This document shows positions 18,188-26,946 of a DNA stretch of 64,000 nt, one piece after another. The first letter of the stretch is position 1. Each line of letters opens with the position of its first letter. The notes beneath the pieces are model-generated. The model did no database searches. It was not told the origin of the DNA and saw only the letters and a program-made list of their open reading frames with translations. A program made the translations under genes and the position numbers. Source of the DNA: Trebonia sp963759545 (GTDB lineage Bacteria > Actinomycetota > Actinomycetes > Streptosporangiales > Streptosporangiaceae); the NCBI GenBank assembly GCA_963759545.1, contig CAVXAB010000009.1, forward strand, positions 310,001-374,000, in the 5' to 3' direction.

Positions 18188-19722
18188 CGCTGTGTCCTTT
18201 CCGTGGCTGCGCCTAGGTCTTGCGCAGGCGCGGTGATGGGCACTGTCATCGGCGCCCGGGCTAGGGCCGCGGCACCGGGATCGGTGGCGCGGCCAAGGCC
18301 GGTGACGGTGCTGACCGCCTCGGTGATGACACCATCGGGCCAGCGCAGAGCGACGCCCTCGCCGGGGACGAGCTCGCCGCAGACCGCACTGGTGAGAAAC
18401 CCGGGCAGAGCGGGCCGCCTGGCGCGTCCGGGTGCGGCCTGCTGCGCGGCTCCCTCGGCGGAGACGATCGCGAAGCCGGGGAAGCAGGTGAGCCAGTCGG
18501 CGCGGGTGGCGCTGGCCGGGGCGGGGATGTCGGCGACATCGAGGATGGCCCGGCAGCCGGAGGCCTCGGCGAGCATGCCGACGGTGCCAATCAGGCCGGA
18601 CATGGACACGTCCTTGGCCGCGGCAGGGGCGAGCGCAGGGACGACGCCCGCCAGCGCGCGCAGTTCGGCCGGGGTACGGCGAGTGGAGCTGTCCCACTGG
18701 CTGCCCGTGTACCCGGGGCGCCAGCTGCCGCCGAGATCGGCGGTGACCCGGAGCCGCTGGCCTGGCCTGGCGCCGCCGCCTGCCACCGGGTGATCTGTGC
18801 GGCCGAGGGCTGTGACTGACAGCGCGGCAGGCACGCCGAGTTGGGTATGGCCGCCGAGCACCGGGACATCCCAGGCACGGGCCGCGTCGGTCAGTCCGCG
18901 CAGCACGCGGCGGGCGAAACTGGCGTCGCGGGCACCGAGCGCGTCCATCAGCCCGACCGGGGTTGCGCCCATCGCGTACAGGTCATTGACGTTGACTAGG
19001 ACCGAGCACCAGCCAGCCCACTCGGGGTCGCGCTCGACCATAGAGGGGAGGATGGCGTCGGTGGCGGCAATGACGTCACTGCCAGGTACCGGCGCACCGT
19101 CGTCGCCGCGCCAGGCATCGCGGCCGACAAGGTCGCCCACCAGCGGGCCGAGGGCCGCCTTGGTGGCCGCGGCGAGCCGCCGGAAGCGGGCAACCGGCCA
19201 GTCCGCGAGGACATGAGGCGTTCCGTGCCGGTCGAGTCGCTCACGTGGGACCCAGCCCAGGCGGCGGAAGAGCGCTTCGTGGCGGGCCTGGACGATGGCG
19301 TCGAAGCGGAGCGCGCCCCGTGACTCGGCCTCGGCGCAGGCGGCACGGATGAGCGCCGCACCGATACCGTGAACGAGCCGGCAGTCCTGGGTGACCGCGA
19401 GCCGGCTTCCGCGCCACCAGCCGAGATCCGGCACGGAAGGCCCGTCACCGGTCATCGGATGCAACCGGACGCCCCCGAGCACCTCGCCGACGTCTTGCCC
19501 GCCGGTCCTGCGGGCGAGCAGGACGACGGTGCGCGGGTCGTCGTCGTGGTCGTCCCTGTCGGTACCGGCGAAAAGCCCCTGCTCCGTGACGAAGACGTCG
19601 TGCCTCAGGCGGCGGTAGGCAGATAGCCCTGCGGCGTCCCGCACGGGAGCGATCTGGAACTTCTCCGGCGGCGGGACCCGGATCGCGCCGGCGAGGATGA
19701 CCTCGTCGAACACGCTGGTCAT
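18184..19722 (-). CDS. MSMEG_0567-family fusion: GNAT acetyltransferase and AIR synthase-related domains
   Basis: A 512-residue two-domain protein. Residues about 1-165 are a GNAT fold (FQIAPVRDAAGLSAYRRLRHDVFVTEQGL; HGIGAALIRAACAEAESRGA). Residues about 180-500 resemble AIR synthase/PurM, with CSVLVNVNDLYAMGATPVGLMDALGA as ATP-binding core and VLGGHTQLGVPAALSVTALG. In cyanobacteria the halves are separate (sll0786 and sll0787); actinobacteria have them fused. Reaction inferred from the folds only: ATP-dependent ring or bond formation plus acyl transfer. ATGA overlap with the radical SAM gene. Confidence 0.9.
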   Translation of the reverse strand: MTSVFDEVILAGAIRVPPPEKFQIAPVRDAAGLSAYRRLRHDVFVTEQGLFAGTDRDDHDDDPRTVVLLARRTGGQDVGEVLGGVRLHPMTGDGPSVPDLGWWRGSRLAVTQDCRLVHGIGAALIRAACAEAESRGALRFDAIVQARHEALFRRLGWVPRERLDRHGTPHVLADWPVARFRRLAAATKAALGPLVGDLVGRDAWRGDDGAPVPGSDVIAATDAILPSMVERDPEWAGWCSVLVNVNDLYAMGATPVGLMDALGARDASFARRVLRGLTDAARAWDVPVLGGHTQLGVPAALSVTALGRTDHPVAGGGARPGQRLRVTADLGGSWRPGYTGSQWDSSTRRTPAELRALAGVVPALAPAAAKDVSMSGLIGTVGMLAEASGCRAILDVADIPAPASATRADWLTCFPGFAIVSAEGAAQQAAPGRARRPALPGFLTSAVCGELVPGEGVALRWPDGVITEAVSTVTGLGRATDPGAAALARAPMTVPITAPAQDLGAATERTQR

Positions 19723-20853
19723 GAGGCCGCCTCCAGCGAGCTGACCGCCTCGGTGCAAGCGGTAAGGGCGGAGCACGCGCCGCAGGCGGCGCAGCCGGCC
19801 GCCTGGTCGGCACCGAGCATGCCGGCCCTGGTCAGTGCCCCGGCGACGCGCCGGGTGACGTCGTAGACGACGGCGTGCGGCGGCGCGGGTAGCTGGTCGA
19901 TTTCCTTGGCCAGGGTGCCGTCGAGCGGGCGGTAAGGCACGACAAAGGGGTAGACACCCATGCTGATGAGCTCTTCGCACCCGGCGACGAGCTGGTCCGG
20001 ATCCTCCCCCAGGCCGATCAGGATGTAGGTGGAGACCTGGTTCCAGCCGAACACGCGGACGGCCTCCGCCCAGGCGGCACGGTACTCGCTCATCGGCACC
20101 GCCCCCTTGCCCGGCATCCACCGCAGCCGCGCCGCGTCGTCGAGCGACTCGACGTGAATCCCGATGGAGCGCGCTCCCGCGTCGTACAGTTCCTGGATCG
20201 AGGCCAGGTCGCCCGGCGGCTCAAGCTGCACCTGAACAGGCAAGCCCGGGGACGGCTTCGCGCACGGCGCGCACGCAGCGGGCAAGGTGGGCGGCGCCCC
20301 TGTCACGACCGGTTGAAGTGCCGGTGGTCATCACCATCTGGGTGACGCCGTCGAGTTCGACCGCGGCGCGCGCGACCTCGGCCAGCATCGCTGGGGTCTT
20401 CACCGCGATCGTCGCGCCAGCCGCAAGCGAGGCCTCGATGGCACAGAACCGGCACCGGGTGTCCGCTCCGTACCGGGAACAGGTCTGCACGACGGTGGTG
20501 GCGAGGACGTTCGCGGAATGGAGGCGGGCGATCTTCTCGTAGGAGATCCCGTCGGCTGTGGTCAGGTCATAGAAGCGCGGCCTGGCCACGGCCTCGACGC
20601 CCACGCCGGTGTCGGCGCCGTCGAGCAGCAGCTTGCCGCCGCTGACCGTGTAGGACGAACGGGGATTGAGCGGGATGGCCGCGCCGACCCCGCCGAGCAG
20701 GACGTGGCCGTCGTCACTTGGGCCTGCGCCGGCCCGACGCGAGACGGGTACGTCAAGCAGGCGGATGCCCTGGATGGCGACGTCCACCCGCGTGGACAGG
20801 CGGGCGGGCGGCGGGCCAGCAGGCGAGGAAGCCGGGGTCGGCGCAGTCGTCAT
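19719..20853 (-). pseudogene. MSMEG_0568-family radical SAM protein, one-base frame break
   Basis: Start ATG 20853 with GAGGA upstream. The first frame encodes about 200 residues including TCSRYGADTRCRFCAIE, an unusual CX8CX2C cluster in place of CX3CX2C. The second frame carries on from PVQVQLEPPGDLASIQ to the C-terminus, where CAACGACSALTAC could bind a second cluster. The two frames join perfectly (REAVPGL-PVQVQLEPP) if one base is removed from the run at 20248-20251. Everything else is intact and the gene overlaps its neighbour by ATGA, so the break may be an assembly error. Family role: radical chemistry in the Nit1 pathway; substrate unknown. Confidence 0.85.
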
Positions 20854-20865
20854 CTGGTCCTCACG

Positions 20866-21411
20866 TCACAGGTTGTAGGTGGAGTTGATGATGGCCCCCT
20901 TGCGGGCGTAATGGATGAGTGCGTCCTGGACATCGAGCGGGTGCGACGGGATGACGCCCTCGATGAGGTCCTCCTCACGCAGGCCGTGCAGCGCCATGCC
21001 GAACCGGCAGCAGTACACCGTCCCGCCTTCCTTGATGAAGGTCTCGATCGAGCCGTTGGTGTTCTGCTCGCCAGGAAAACCGGAGTCACCGGTGGTCGGG
21101 AACCCGCGGGTCGCCATGCAGGCCAGCGTGCCTGGGCCGTAGAAGTAGATCGCCGACTCAAAGCCCTTGCGCAGTGCGCGCGTCGCCTGGAGGATCGCCA
21201 CGAAGCTAACCGACGACTCGTGCGGGATGCCGTGGATGAGAGTGAGGTACGACTCGCCGTCCTCGGCCCGGTAGTCGGGGAAGATCTTGGTGGAGCCGTA
21301 GATGCTGGTGCCCGCAGCCTGTGAGGGGTGCGGGATCTCGCTCAGCGACTTCTCGATGTTCGCGCGGATCTGGGCCTCGACGTCGCTGACGTCGGCGGTG
21401 GACTCGGCCAT
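20866..21411 (-). CDS. MSMEG_0572/Sll0783-family nitrogen starvation response protein
   Basis: A 181-residue protein beginning MAESTADVSDVEAQI with a GGAG site upstream of ATG 21411. It matches the MSMEG_0572 family; the Synechocystis member Sll0783 is strongly induced by nitrogen starvation and needed for polyhydroxybutyrate accumulation. It contains GTVYCCRFGMALHGL and FYGPGTLACMATRGFP, so clustered cysteines may bind a metal or react, though no known motif is seen. It lies 12 bases upstream of the radical SAM start and is the second gene of the operon. Confidence 0.9.
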   Translation of the reverse strand: MAESTADVSDVEAQIRANIEKSLSEIPHPSQAAGTSIYGSTKIFPDYRAEDGESYLTLIHGIPHESSVSFVAILQATRALRKGFESAIYFYGPGTLACMATRGFPTTGDSGFPGEQNTNGSIETFIKEGGTVYCCRFGMALHGLREEDLIEGVIPSHPLDVQDALIHYARKGAIINSTYNL

Positions 21412-21577
21412 GGATTCTCCTGTTAGTGGTTGGCTGGACCGGTAAAGAGATGACTGAACAGAACCGACGTCACGCTGATCGCGTGGCCTCGGAGTAATAG
21501 CTGTCGTGATGAGCACTGATCTGGTGGGTGGGTAGCGTCGTCAGCACTGGCGCCCGGTTCCGCGTCGTTGCGGGATC

Positions 21578-22408
21578 TCAGCCGTAAAGGACCGAGAAGT
21601 TCTCCGAGAAGAAGGCGTCGGCAAGGTCTCCGTCACCGGCGGCGGCGCGGAGCCTGGAATATTCGCCCTCGAAGTCGCCCCAGGGCGCGTCGGTGGCGAA
21701 CAGGATCCGGTCGTGGCCGACGCCGCGCCGCTCAATCTCCTTAACTAGCCAGACCGGCGCGAAGCCGATCGTCCAACTGGTGTCCGTGTAGACCTGGAAG
21801 CCTTGCTCGATCCAGTCAAAGAGGCGGCCGCCGATCAGTTTCATGTGGCCGCTCATGCCGCCTCCGAGGTGCACCAGGTGAATAGGGACGCCGTCCGGGC
21901 CTGCGTAGTCCTCGACAAGAACGCCGACCTGGTCGATGTCGGAGGCGGCACCCGGGCTGGTGTGGACGTGCACCACTAGCCCGTGCTCGCGGGCGGCGTG
22001 GAAGATGCTGTCGAGCTGAGGCTTGCAAGCGGGATCAGCCGGGTGCCCGCCGAGCAGGAAGCTGGTCTTCAGGACCGCCACGCCCGGCTCGCCGGCCAGA
22101 GCGAGCGCCTTGGAATTGCGGTCGGCGTCCGACGGGTTCGGCGAGACCCACAGTCCGCAGCGGATCCGGTCGTCACGCTGTGCCGCCTCGATGGCAAGCC
22201 CGTTCAGGTCGAAGGCGACGTCCGGATCGGGGACACCGTAGTTCGGGAGGACCAGCGCGCGCTCGATCCCGGCTGCGTCAAGGTCGGCGATCAGCTCGTC
22301 GACGGTCCCCTTGGCGGTCACGTCGGCGGTGATCGCCGGCCCGCCGTAGAAGGGATACGCCGGCATTCGGCCGATATGCCGATGAGCGTCTCGAAGTGGC
22401 CTGGTCAT
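21578..22408 (-). CDS. Amidohydrolase 2 family metal-dependent hydrolase, head of the nitrilase operon
   Basis: A 276-residue TIM-barrel amidohydrolase. The metal-binding HxH is in RDAHRHIG, a later barrel histidine is in GLVVHVHTS, another in LVHLGGG, and the catalytic aspartate in FATDAPWGD. These features fit the amidohydrolase_2 group of hydrolases and decarboxylases. It precedes the Nit1 genes on the same strand with a 166-base gap and is the most promoter-proximal gene. It may process the amide, acid or cyclic intermediate of the pathway (inference). It is not part of the minimal Nit1 set known to me. Confidence 0.82.
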   Translation of the reverse strand: MTRPLRDAHRHIGRMPAYPFYGGPAITADVTAKGTVDELIADLDAAGIERALVLPNYGVPDPDVAFDLNGLAIEAAQRDDRIRCGLWVSPNPSDADRNSKALALAGEPGVAVLKTSFLLGGHPADPACKPQLDSIFHAAREHGLVVHVHTSPGAASDIDQVGVLVEDYAGPDGVPIHLVHLGGGMSGHMKLIGGRLFDWIEQGFQVYTDTSWTIGFAPVWLVKEIERRGVGHDRILFATDAPWGDFEGEYSRLRAAAGDGDLADAFFSENFSVLYG

Positions 22409-22430
22409 GGCTCAAGCCTGCAAGGCATTC

Positions 22431-22490
22431 ATTTCCGAATGGTTACGCCAGGAATACCTTGCTCGTCTCGGCATGTAAGTTTGGTGTTAC
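22431..22490 (-). promoter_or_regulatory. Two GlnR-like boxes upstream of the nitrilase operon
   Basis: Read on the minus strand, GTAAC-N6-GAAAT (22431-22446) matches the actinobacterial GlnR half-site pattern GTnAC-N6-GAAAC at all but one base. A weaker GTAAC-N6-CTTAC lies at 22475-22490. The two are spaced 44 bases apart, twice the 22-base period of GlnR a/b sites. The stronger box ends 23 bases before the amidohydrolase ATG. GlnR control would fit nitrogen-starvation genes. The match is by eye. Confidence 0.4.
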
Positions 22491-22547
22491 GCGGGGGGTC
22501 ATTTGCCATGCCACCATCTGACACGCATGAACCTAGGCTGTGAAGCT

Positions 22548-22982
22548 ATGGCTGACTGGCTCTTTCAGGGCAACTCCCGGCACTACGACCTGGACACCGC
22601 GGTGGCAGCGTCCAGAGAGCAGTGGTGGGGCACGCCACGGTACCGGGACCGGATGGCGGTCGGCGACCAGGTCTGGCTGCAGGTCGTGGGGCCGAAAGAC
22701 CCTGGCATCTACTACGTCGCGACAATCGTGTCGGAGACCTACGAGCACCCTGTTCAGCCGTCTGACCCCGCGCACTTCCGGTGGCGGACCGACATCCGCT
22801 TCGACTACCTCATCCGCCCGCCGCTGCTCAGGTCTGAGTTGCTTGAGGACGTCCAGCTCGGATCGTTCCGCCCGTTCCGCGGCTTCCAGGGCTCGAACGT
22901 GCCGGTGCCGCCGGATGTCGCTGCGGCCCTGGCCGCCCGAGCCGCACCGCGCCTCGAGTCCCTGGCAGGCGAGAACGGGTGA
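22548..22982 (+). CDS. EVE domain protein
   Basis: A 144-residue protein composed almost wholly of an EVE (PUA-like) domain: WLFQGNSRHYDLDTAV, RMAVGDQVWLQVVGPKDPGIYYVATIV, and FRPFRGFQGSNVPVPPDVAAAL. EVE domains recognise modified bases in DNA or RNA and often occur in restriction or defence contexts. Here the gene stands alone with no nuclease beside it, so the target is open. ATG 22548 begins right at the domain; the in-frame start at 22503 adds an unrelated extension. Confidence 0.85.
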   Translation: MADWLFQGNSRHYDLDTAVAASREQWWGTPRYRDRMAVGDQVWLQVVGPKDPGIYYVATIVSETYEHPVQPSDPAHFRWRTDIRFDYLIRPPLLRSELLEDVQLGSFRPFRGFQGSNVPVPPDVAAALAARAAPRLESLAGENG

Positions 22983-23132
22983 GGCTCCGGGTTGGAATTG
23001 GCGGCCGAGGCTGAACCGGCCGGCGGAGCTGAACTGCCCGGTGCTCCGCGGGCGGCCGACCATCTGCTAATGCGGGCCAGCTTCGTCGCGTCTAGCGCGC
23101 GAGCCTGAGGGTTTGCTGGATATTCTCGGTCT

Positions 23133-23906
23133 GTGGACTGGAGCCTGTTCGGGTGTGCCCGCAACGGACATGTGACATACGCGCCGAGCGAGCCGGAGCT
23201 GCGGGAGCGGCTGGCCGCGCCGACCGCGGCGGGGCTGGCCTGGCGGTGCCTGCGCTGCGGCGCGTTCGCGACCGACGGGCACCACGGTAGCGGTCCTGCG
23301 GCGGAGGCTCCGCTGGTCCGCCGGGGTAAGGAGCTGCGCAGCGAGCTGCTTCTCCGGGTCTTCTCTGTTGAGCGTTTCCTCCGGTTCCTCGTCTTGGGCG
23401 CTGCCGCCTACGGCGTATGGCGGTTCCGGTACGACAAAGCCGGCGTCCAGCGTGCGTTCAACGATGCCCTGCCGGTTATCCGTGACTTGTACCGGAGCCT
23501 CGGGTTCGACATAACACACTCCAAGCTGCTTGGGTTCATCCAGGATTCGTTCACGCTCAATCCGCGCACGCTCCTGTATCTGGCCGTAGGCTTGGCCGTG
23601 TACGCGGTCATCGAGCTGATTGAAGCCGTCGGACTGTGGCTGGGTCAGCGCTGGGGCGAGTATTTCGCCATGATCGCGACTTCGGTCTTCATTCCTTATG
23701 AGATTTACGACCTGACCGTGCGGATTACTTGGCTGCGGGTCGCGGCGTTCACGGTGAACCTGTTGCTCGTTATCTACCTGGTCTGGACGAAGCGGCTCTT
23801 CGGCGTGCGGGGCGGCAAGCGGGCATACGACGCTCGGCTGCGCGCCGAATCAGTCATTGAGGTGGAGCAGGCCGCGATGCTAGCCGCGGAGCCCGGGCGC
23901 CGCTAG
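23133..23906 (+). CDS. DUF2127 membrane protein with N-terminal CxxC motif
   Basis: A 257-residue integral membrane protein. The N-terminal about 60 residues are soluble and contain WRCLRCGAFATDGHH, a CxxC/His motif that may bind zinc. Hydrophobic segments follow near residues 80-98, 145-170, 182-198 and 206-225, matching DUF2127 (RFLRFLVLGAAAYGVWRF; VYAVIELIEAVGLWLGQRWGEYFA). Function unknown. GTG 23133 is the start; no overlap with neighbours. Confidence 0.82.
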   Translation: MDWSLFGCARNGHVTYAPSEPELRERLAAPTAAGLAWRCLRCGAFATDGHHGSGPAAEAPLVRRGKELRSELLLRVFSVERFLRFLVLGAAAYGVWRFRYDKAGVQRAFNDALPVIRDLYRSLGFDITHSKLLGFIQDSFTLNPRTLLYLAVGLAVYAVIELIEAVGLWLGQRWGEYFAMIATSVFIPYEIYDLTVRITWLRVAAFTVNLLLVIYLVWTKRLFGVRGGKRAYDARLRAESVIEVEQAAMLAAEPGRR

Positions 23907-24070
23907 GAAGCGCTGCCATCGTGGCGCCGCCGTGCCTAGTTTCCTGTCGTGGATACCGACGATGCGCCCTTATCCCGTTTACGGCGAAATGATGTAAGCG
24001 CGAACTCCTGTCGGCGACTGCCCGGCCTGCACTACCCTGCTTCGTGGTGCCGAGAAGAGAGGGGGCTGCC

Positions 24071-24871
24071 GTGCCACAGGATGGCGAGACGCGCGAGATG
24101 CCGGGTTTCGACGTGAAAGTGCCGAGCTCGGCGCGGGTGTGGAATTACTGGGTCGGAGGTAAGGACCACTTCGCCGCTGACCGGGAGGCGGGAGAACAGA
24201 TCCTGGAAGCCATGCCGACGCTGCGGATGATCGCGCAGATGTCGCGGCGGTTCCTGATCGGCGTGGCGCATGATCTGGCGGCGGAGCGCGGTATCCGGCA
24301 GTTCCTGGATATCGGCACCGGGCTGCCCACCGCGGACAACACCCACGACGTGGCGCAGCGGGCCGCGCCCGGCGCGCGGATCGTGTATGCGGACTACGAC
24401 CCGGTGGTCCTCACGCATGCCAAGGCGCTGCTGACCAGCACCCCCGAGGGGAAGACGGACTATATTCAGGCGGACGTGCGGGACCCGGAGGTGATCCTGT
24501 CAGCGGCCCGGCGGACGCTCGACTTCAGCGAGCCGGTAGCGGTGATCCTTATCTTTGTCATGCACTTCGTCCCGGATGCCGAACGGCCGTACGATGTCGT
24601 GCGGAGGCTGATGGAACCCCTGCCGTCGGGCAGCTATCTCGTCATGGCTCACGCCGCCAGCGACATCGCGGCGGACTTCATGGCAGCGGGTGCCGACGCT
24701 TACAACGATCGCGTTTCGGCGCACATCACGCCGCGGGACCGTGCGGGGGTCAGTCGTTTCTTCGACGGGCTGGAGATGGTCGGCCCTGGCGTGGTGCCGC
24801 TGGCTCAATGGTTCGGTACCACCGGCGACCGCGGGCTGCAGGCCTACTGCGGCGTCGGCAGGAAACCGTAG
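24071..24871 (+). CDS. DUF574-type SAM-dependent methyltransferase
   Basis: A 266-residue member of the actinobacterial DUF574 methyltransferase group: SARVWNYWVGGKDHFAADRE, the SAM-binding FLDIGTGLPTADNTHDVAQ, and the acidic loop YADYDPVVL. GTG 24071 is chosen because GAGAGGGGG lies just upstream; GTG 24044 is possible. These genes are multiplied in filamentous actinomycetes and their acceptors are unknown. It converges on the ABC operon terminator. Confidence 0.88.
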   Translation: MPQDGETREMPGFDVKVPSSARVWNYWVGGKDHFAADREAGEQILEAMPTLRMIAQMSRRFLIGVAHDLAAERGIRQFLDIGTGLPTADNTHDVAQRAAPGARIVYADYDPVVLTHAKALLTSTPEGKTDYIQADVRDPEVILSAARRTLDFSEPVAVILIFVMHFVPDAERPYDVVRRLMEPLPSGSYLVMAHAASDIAADFMAAGADAYNDRVSAHITPRDRAGVSRFFDGLEMVGPGVVPLAQWFGTTGDRGLQAYCGVGRKP

Positions 24872-25006
24872 GGCTCGGCCGGCCAGCTCGCACAGGAATG
24901 GCGCGGTCTTCGACGACCTTCTTGCTGTGGTGGAGTTACCGCCGGAGCCGTCACGTCCCTTCGGTACGCCCGGTCTGGCGCGTTCGCCACCTGGCAAGAC
25001 GTGCGG

Positions 25007-25039
25007 CCGGGGCGGGAACGGGATCCGTTCCCGCCCCGG
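25007..25039 (-). terminator. Long perfect hairpin after the ABC substrate-binding gene
   Basis: Fourteen-base perfect arms (25007-25020, CCGGGGCGGGAACG, and 25026-25039) with a five-base GGATC loop lie 5 bases past the stop of the binding-protein gene and between two convergent genes. There is no T-run, as is common in high-GC terminators. It probably ends both transcripts. Confidence 0.7.
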
Positions 25040-25044
25040 CGATG

Positions 25045-26091
25045 TCAGCCTGATACCTTCTTCGCCGCGTCGGCGTAGACGCTCTGGTCCACGATGCTCG
25101 CGTAGGCGGGAGCATTCGCGGACGTCAGGTTGCCGACCGCGACCTGCGTGTGGATCATGTTGTTGACGTTGGCCTGGGGCATGCCTGAGCCGTTCTGGGT
25201 CCAGAAGCCCATGGCGAGGTACTGCTGCATGGCAGACTTCATCACGTTCGGAGGGTCGCCGACGACGGTGCCCAGCTGTGCCACCTTGTCGATGTTCGCG
25301 GGGTCCGCCATCCACTTCAGGGTGGCAATCTGGGCGGCGATCATGTCGACGAACGCCGTGTGGTTCTTCGCCAGGTCGCTCTTGAGCGCCCCGTACATCT
25401 CGTACATGGTGTCCGGGCTGGTCTGTGACATCTTCATGATGATGTTCACCTTGCCTGCGCCGAGCTGCTGCTGCACGTCGATGAGCTCATTGAGGTGCAG
25501 GACGGCTTCCTTCACCTGGCCGGCGATCATCGCCTGCGGCGCGTTGTTGCCGGGGAAGGGCAGCGGGTTGACGTCCTTAATCGTCAGGCCGCAGGACTTG
25601 ACCATGGAGGCAAGCGCGGTGTAGCGGATGCCGCCCACGGCGTCGACGGTGATGCCGTGCCCCTTGAGCTGTGCGCAGGTGTTGATGGCGGGGTCGGTGG
25701 ACACGACCACCCAGTCGGGGACCTCCTGGCCCTGAATGCCAACTAGCTGGACGCCCTTCGCCGCGAGCTCCATGAGCTGTGCGGGCGGCATGATCGCCGC
25801 GTCGATCTGGCCGGCCGCGACGGCGCGAGTGGCATCCGTTCCCGTGCTGAAGCTCTTGATGACCACGTTGACGCCGTACTTCTTGTAGAAGCCCTCCTTC
25901 TGGGCGATATAGGGAAGCAGACCGGAGATGACCGGCGGGATTCCCGGCGAGCCGAGCGTGATGGTGGGCACCGAGGCGGCCGATGTCCCGCCTCCGCCGC
26001 CCGAACTTCCGCAGGCGGCGATGCCTGCGGCGGATATTGCCGCCGCGCCTATCAGCGCGGTAGCTCTGGCGGCGAAACGTAGTTTTCTCAT
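25045..26091 (-). CDS. ABC transporter substrate-binding lipoprotein, NMT1/SsuA type
   Basis: A 348-residue lipoprotein. The signal peptide RFAARATALIGAAAISAAGIAAC ends in a lipobox, followed by a GSSGGGGG linker. The mature part (GSPGIPPVISGLLPYIAQKEGFYKKYGVNVVIKSF; AAIMPPAQLMELAAKG) matches the NMT1/THI5-like family that binds sulfonates, nitriles, taurine, pyrimidines or related small molecules. ATG 26091 follows the ATPase stop by one base. It is the last gene of the operon, followed by a strong hairpin. Confidence 0.87.
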   Translation of the reverse strand: MRKLRFAARATALIGAAAISAAGIAACGSSGGGGGTSAASVPTITLGSPGIPPVISGLLPYIAQKEGFYKKYGVNVVIKSFSTGTDATRAVAAGQIDAAIMPPAQLMELAAKGVQLVGIQGQEVPDWVVVSTDPAINTCAQLKGHGITVDAVGGIRYTALASMVKSCGLTIKDVNPLPFPGNNAPQAMIAGQVKEAVLHLNELIDVQQQLGAGKVNIIMKMSQTSPDTMYEMYGALKSDLAKNHTAFVDMIAAQIATLKWMADPANIDKVAQLGTVVGDPPNVMKSAMQQYLAMGFWTQNGSGMPQANVNNMIHTQVAVGNLTSANAPAYASIVDQSVYADAAKKVSG

Positions 26092-26092
26092 G

Positions 26093-26923
26093 TCACTCTG
26101 CCGTCCCTTCACGGTGCCTGTCGACCGAGTCGCTGTTGCCCGCCCCCGCTCGCCGTTGGTCCTGGCCGTTCATGACGACCGTCCACAAGTAGTCGCGGAC
26201 GACCCGGAACCGGTCGCTGTCCACGGCCTCCCGCCCTCGGGGCCGCGGTATCCCGACGTCGACGACGTCGTGCACGGTGCCCGGGTGGCCGGTGAGGATG
26301 ACGATGCGGTCGCCCATCAGCACGGCCTCGTCGATGGAGTGGGTAACGAAGATGGTCGCGGCGGGCCGCTGATCGAGGATCCGCAGCATCTCAAGCTGGA
26401 GCACGTCGCGTGTCTGCGCGTCTAGCGAGGCGAACGGCTCGTCCATGAGGAGCACGCTGGGCTCGATCGCCAGGGCGCGCGCGAGGCCGGCCCGCTGCTG
26501 CATCCCGCCGGAGAGCTGGTACGGGTACGAGTGCTCGAACCCCTCAAGGCCGACCATGCCGATGAGCTCACGGACCCGCGGCTCCGTCTCCCTGCGCGGC
26601 ATCCCGCGCACGGTCAGCCCGTAGGCGACGTTGCCGAAGACCGTCTTCCACGGGAAGAGGCCGAAGTGCTGGAACACCACGCCGACGCCCTCGGGCGGCT
26701 CGGTGACCACGTGGCCCGCGATGCTCACCGCTCCGCCGCTCGGCGGGGTCAGGCCCGCCACGCAGCGCAGCAGCGTGGTCTTCCCGCAGCCGGACGGCCC
26801 GACGATCGACACGATCTCGCTGGTGCCAACGTCAAAGCTGACGCTCGACATCACGGTCCGGTCGCCGTACCGCTTGGACAGCTGGTCGACGTGGATCAGG
26901 GGGGAACCTGCTGGCTGAGTCAC
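26093..26923 (-). CDS. ABC transporter ATP-binding protein, SsuB/TauB type
   Basis: A 276-residue ATPase with Walker A GPSGCGKTTLL, Q-loop VFQHFGLFPW, signature YQLSGGMQQR, Walker B VLLMDEPF and H-loop FVTHS. It is of the nitrate/sulfonate/taurine importer class. GTG 26923 (VTQPAGSPL) has GAGGGAG upstream and follows the permease stop by 23 bases. It would energise both permeases of this operon. Confidence 0.9.
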   Translation of the reverse strand: MTQPAGSPLIHVDQLSKRYGDRTVMSSVSFDVGTSEIVSIVGPSGCGKTTLLRCVAGLTPPSGGAVSIAGHVVTEPPEGVGVVFQHFGLFPWKTVFGNVAYGLTVRGMPRRETEPRVRELIGMVGLEGFEHSYPYQLSGGMQQRAGLARALAIEPSVLLMDEPFASLDAQTRDVLQLEMLRILDQRPAATIFVTHSIDEAVLMGDRIVILTGHPGTVHDVVDVGIPRPRGREAVDSDRFRVVRDYLWTVVMNGQDQRRAGAGNSDSVDRHREGTAE

Positions 26924-26946
26924 GGCATCTCCCTCATCTGGTGGCC

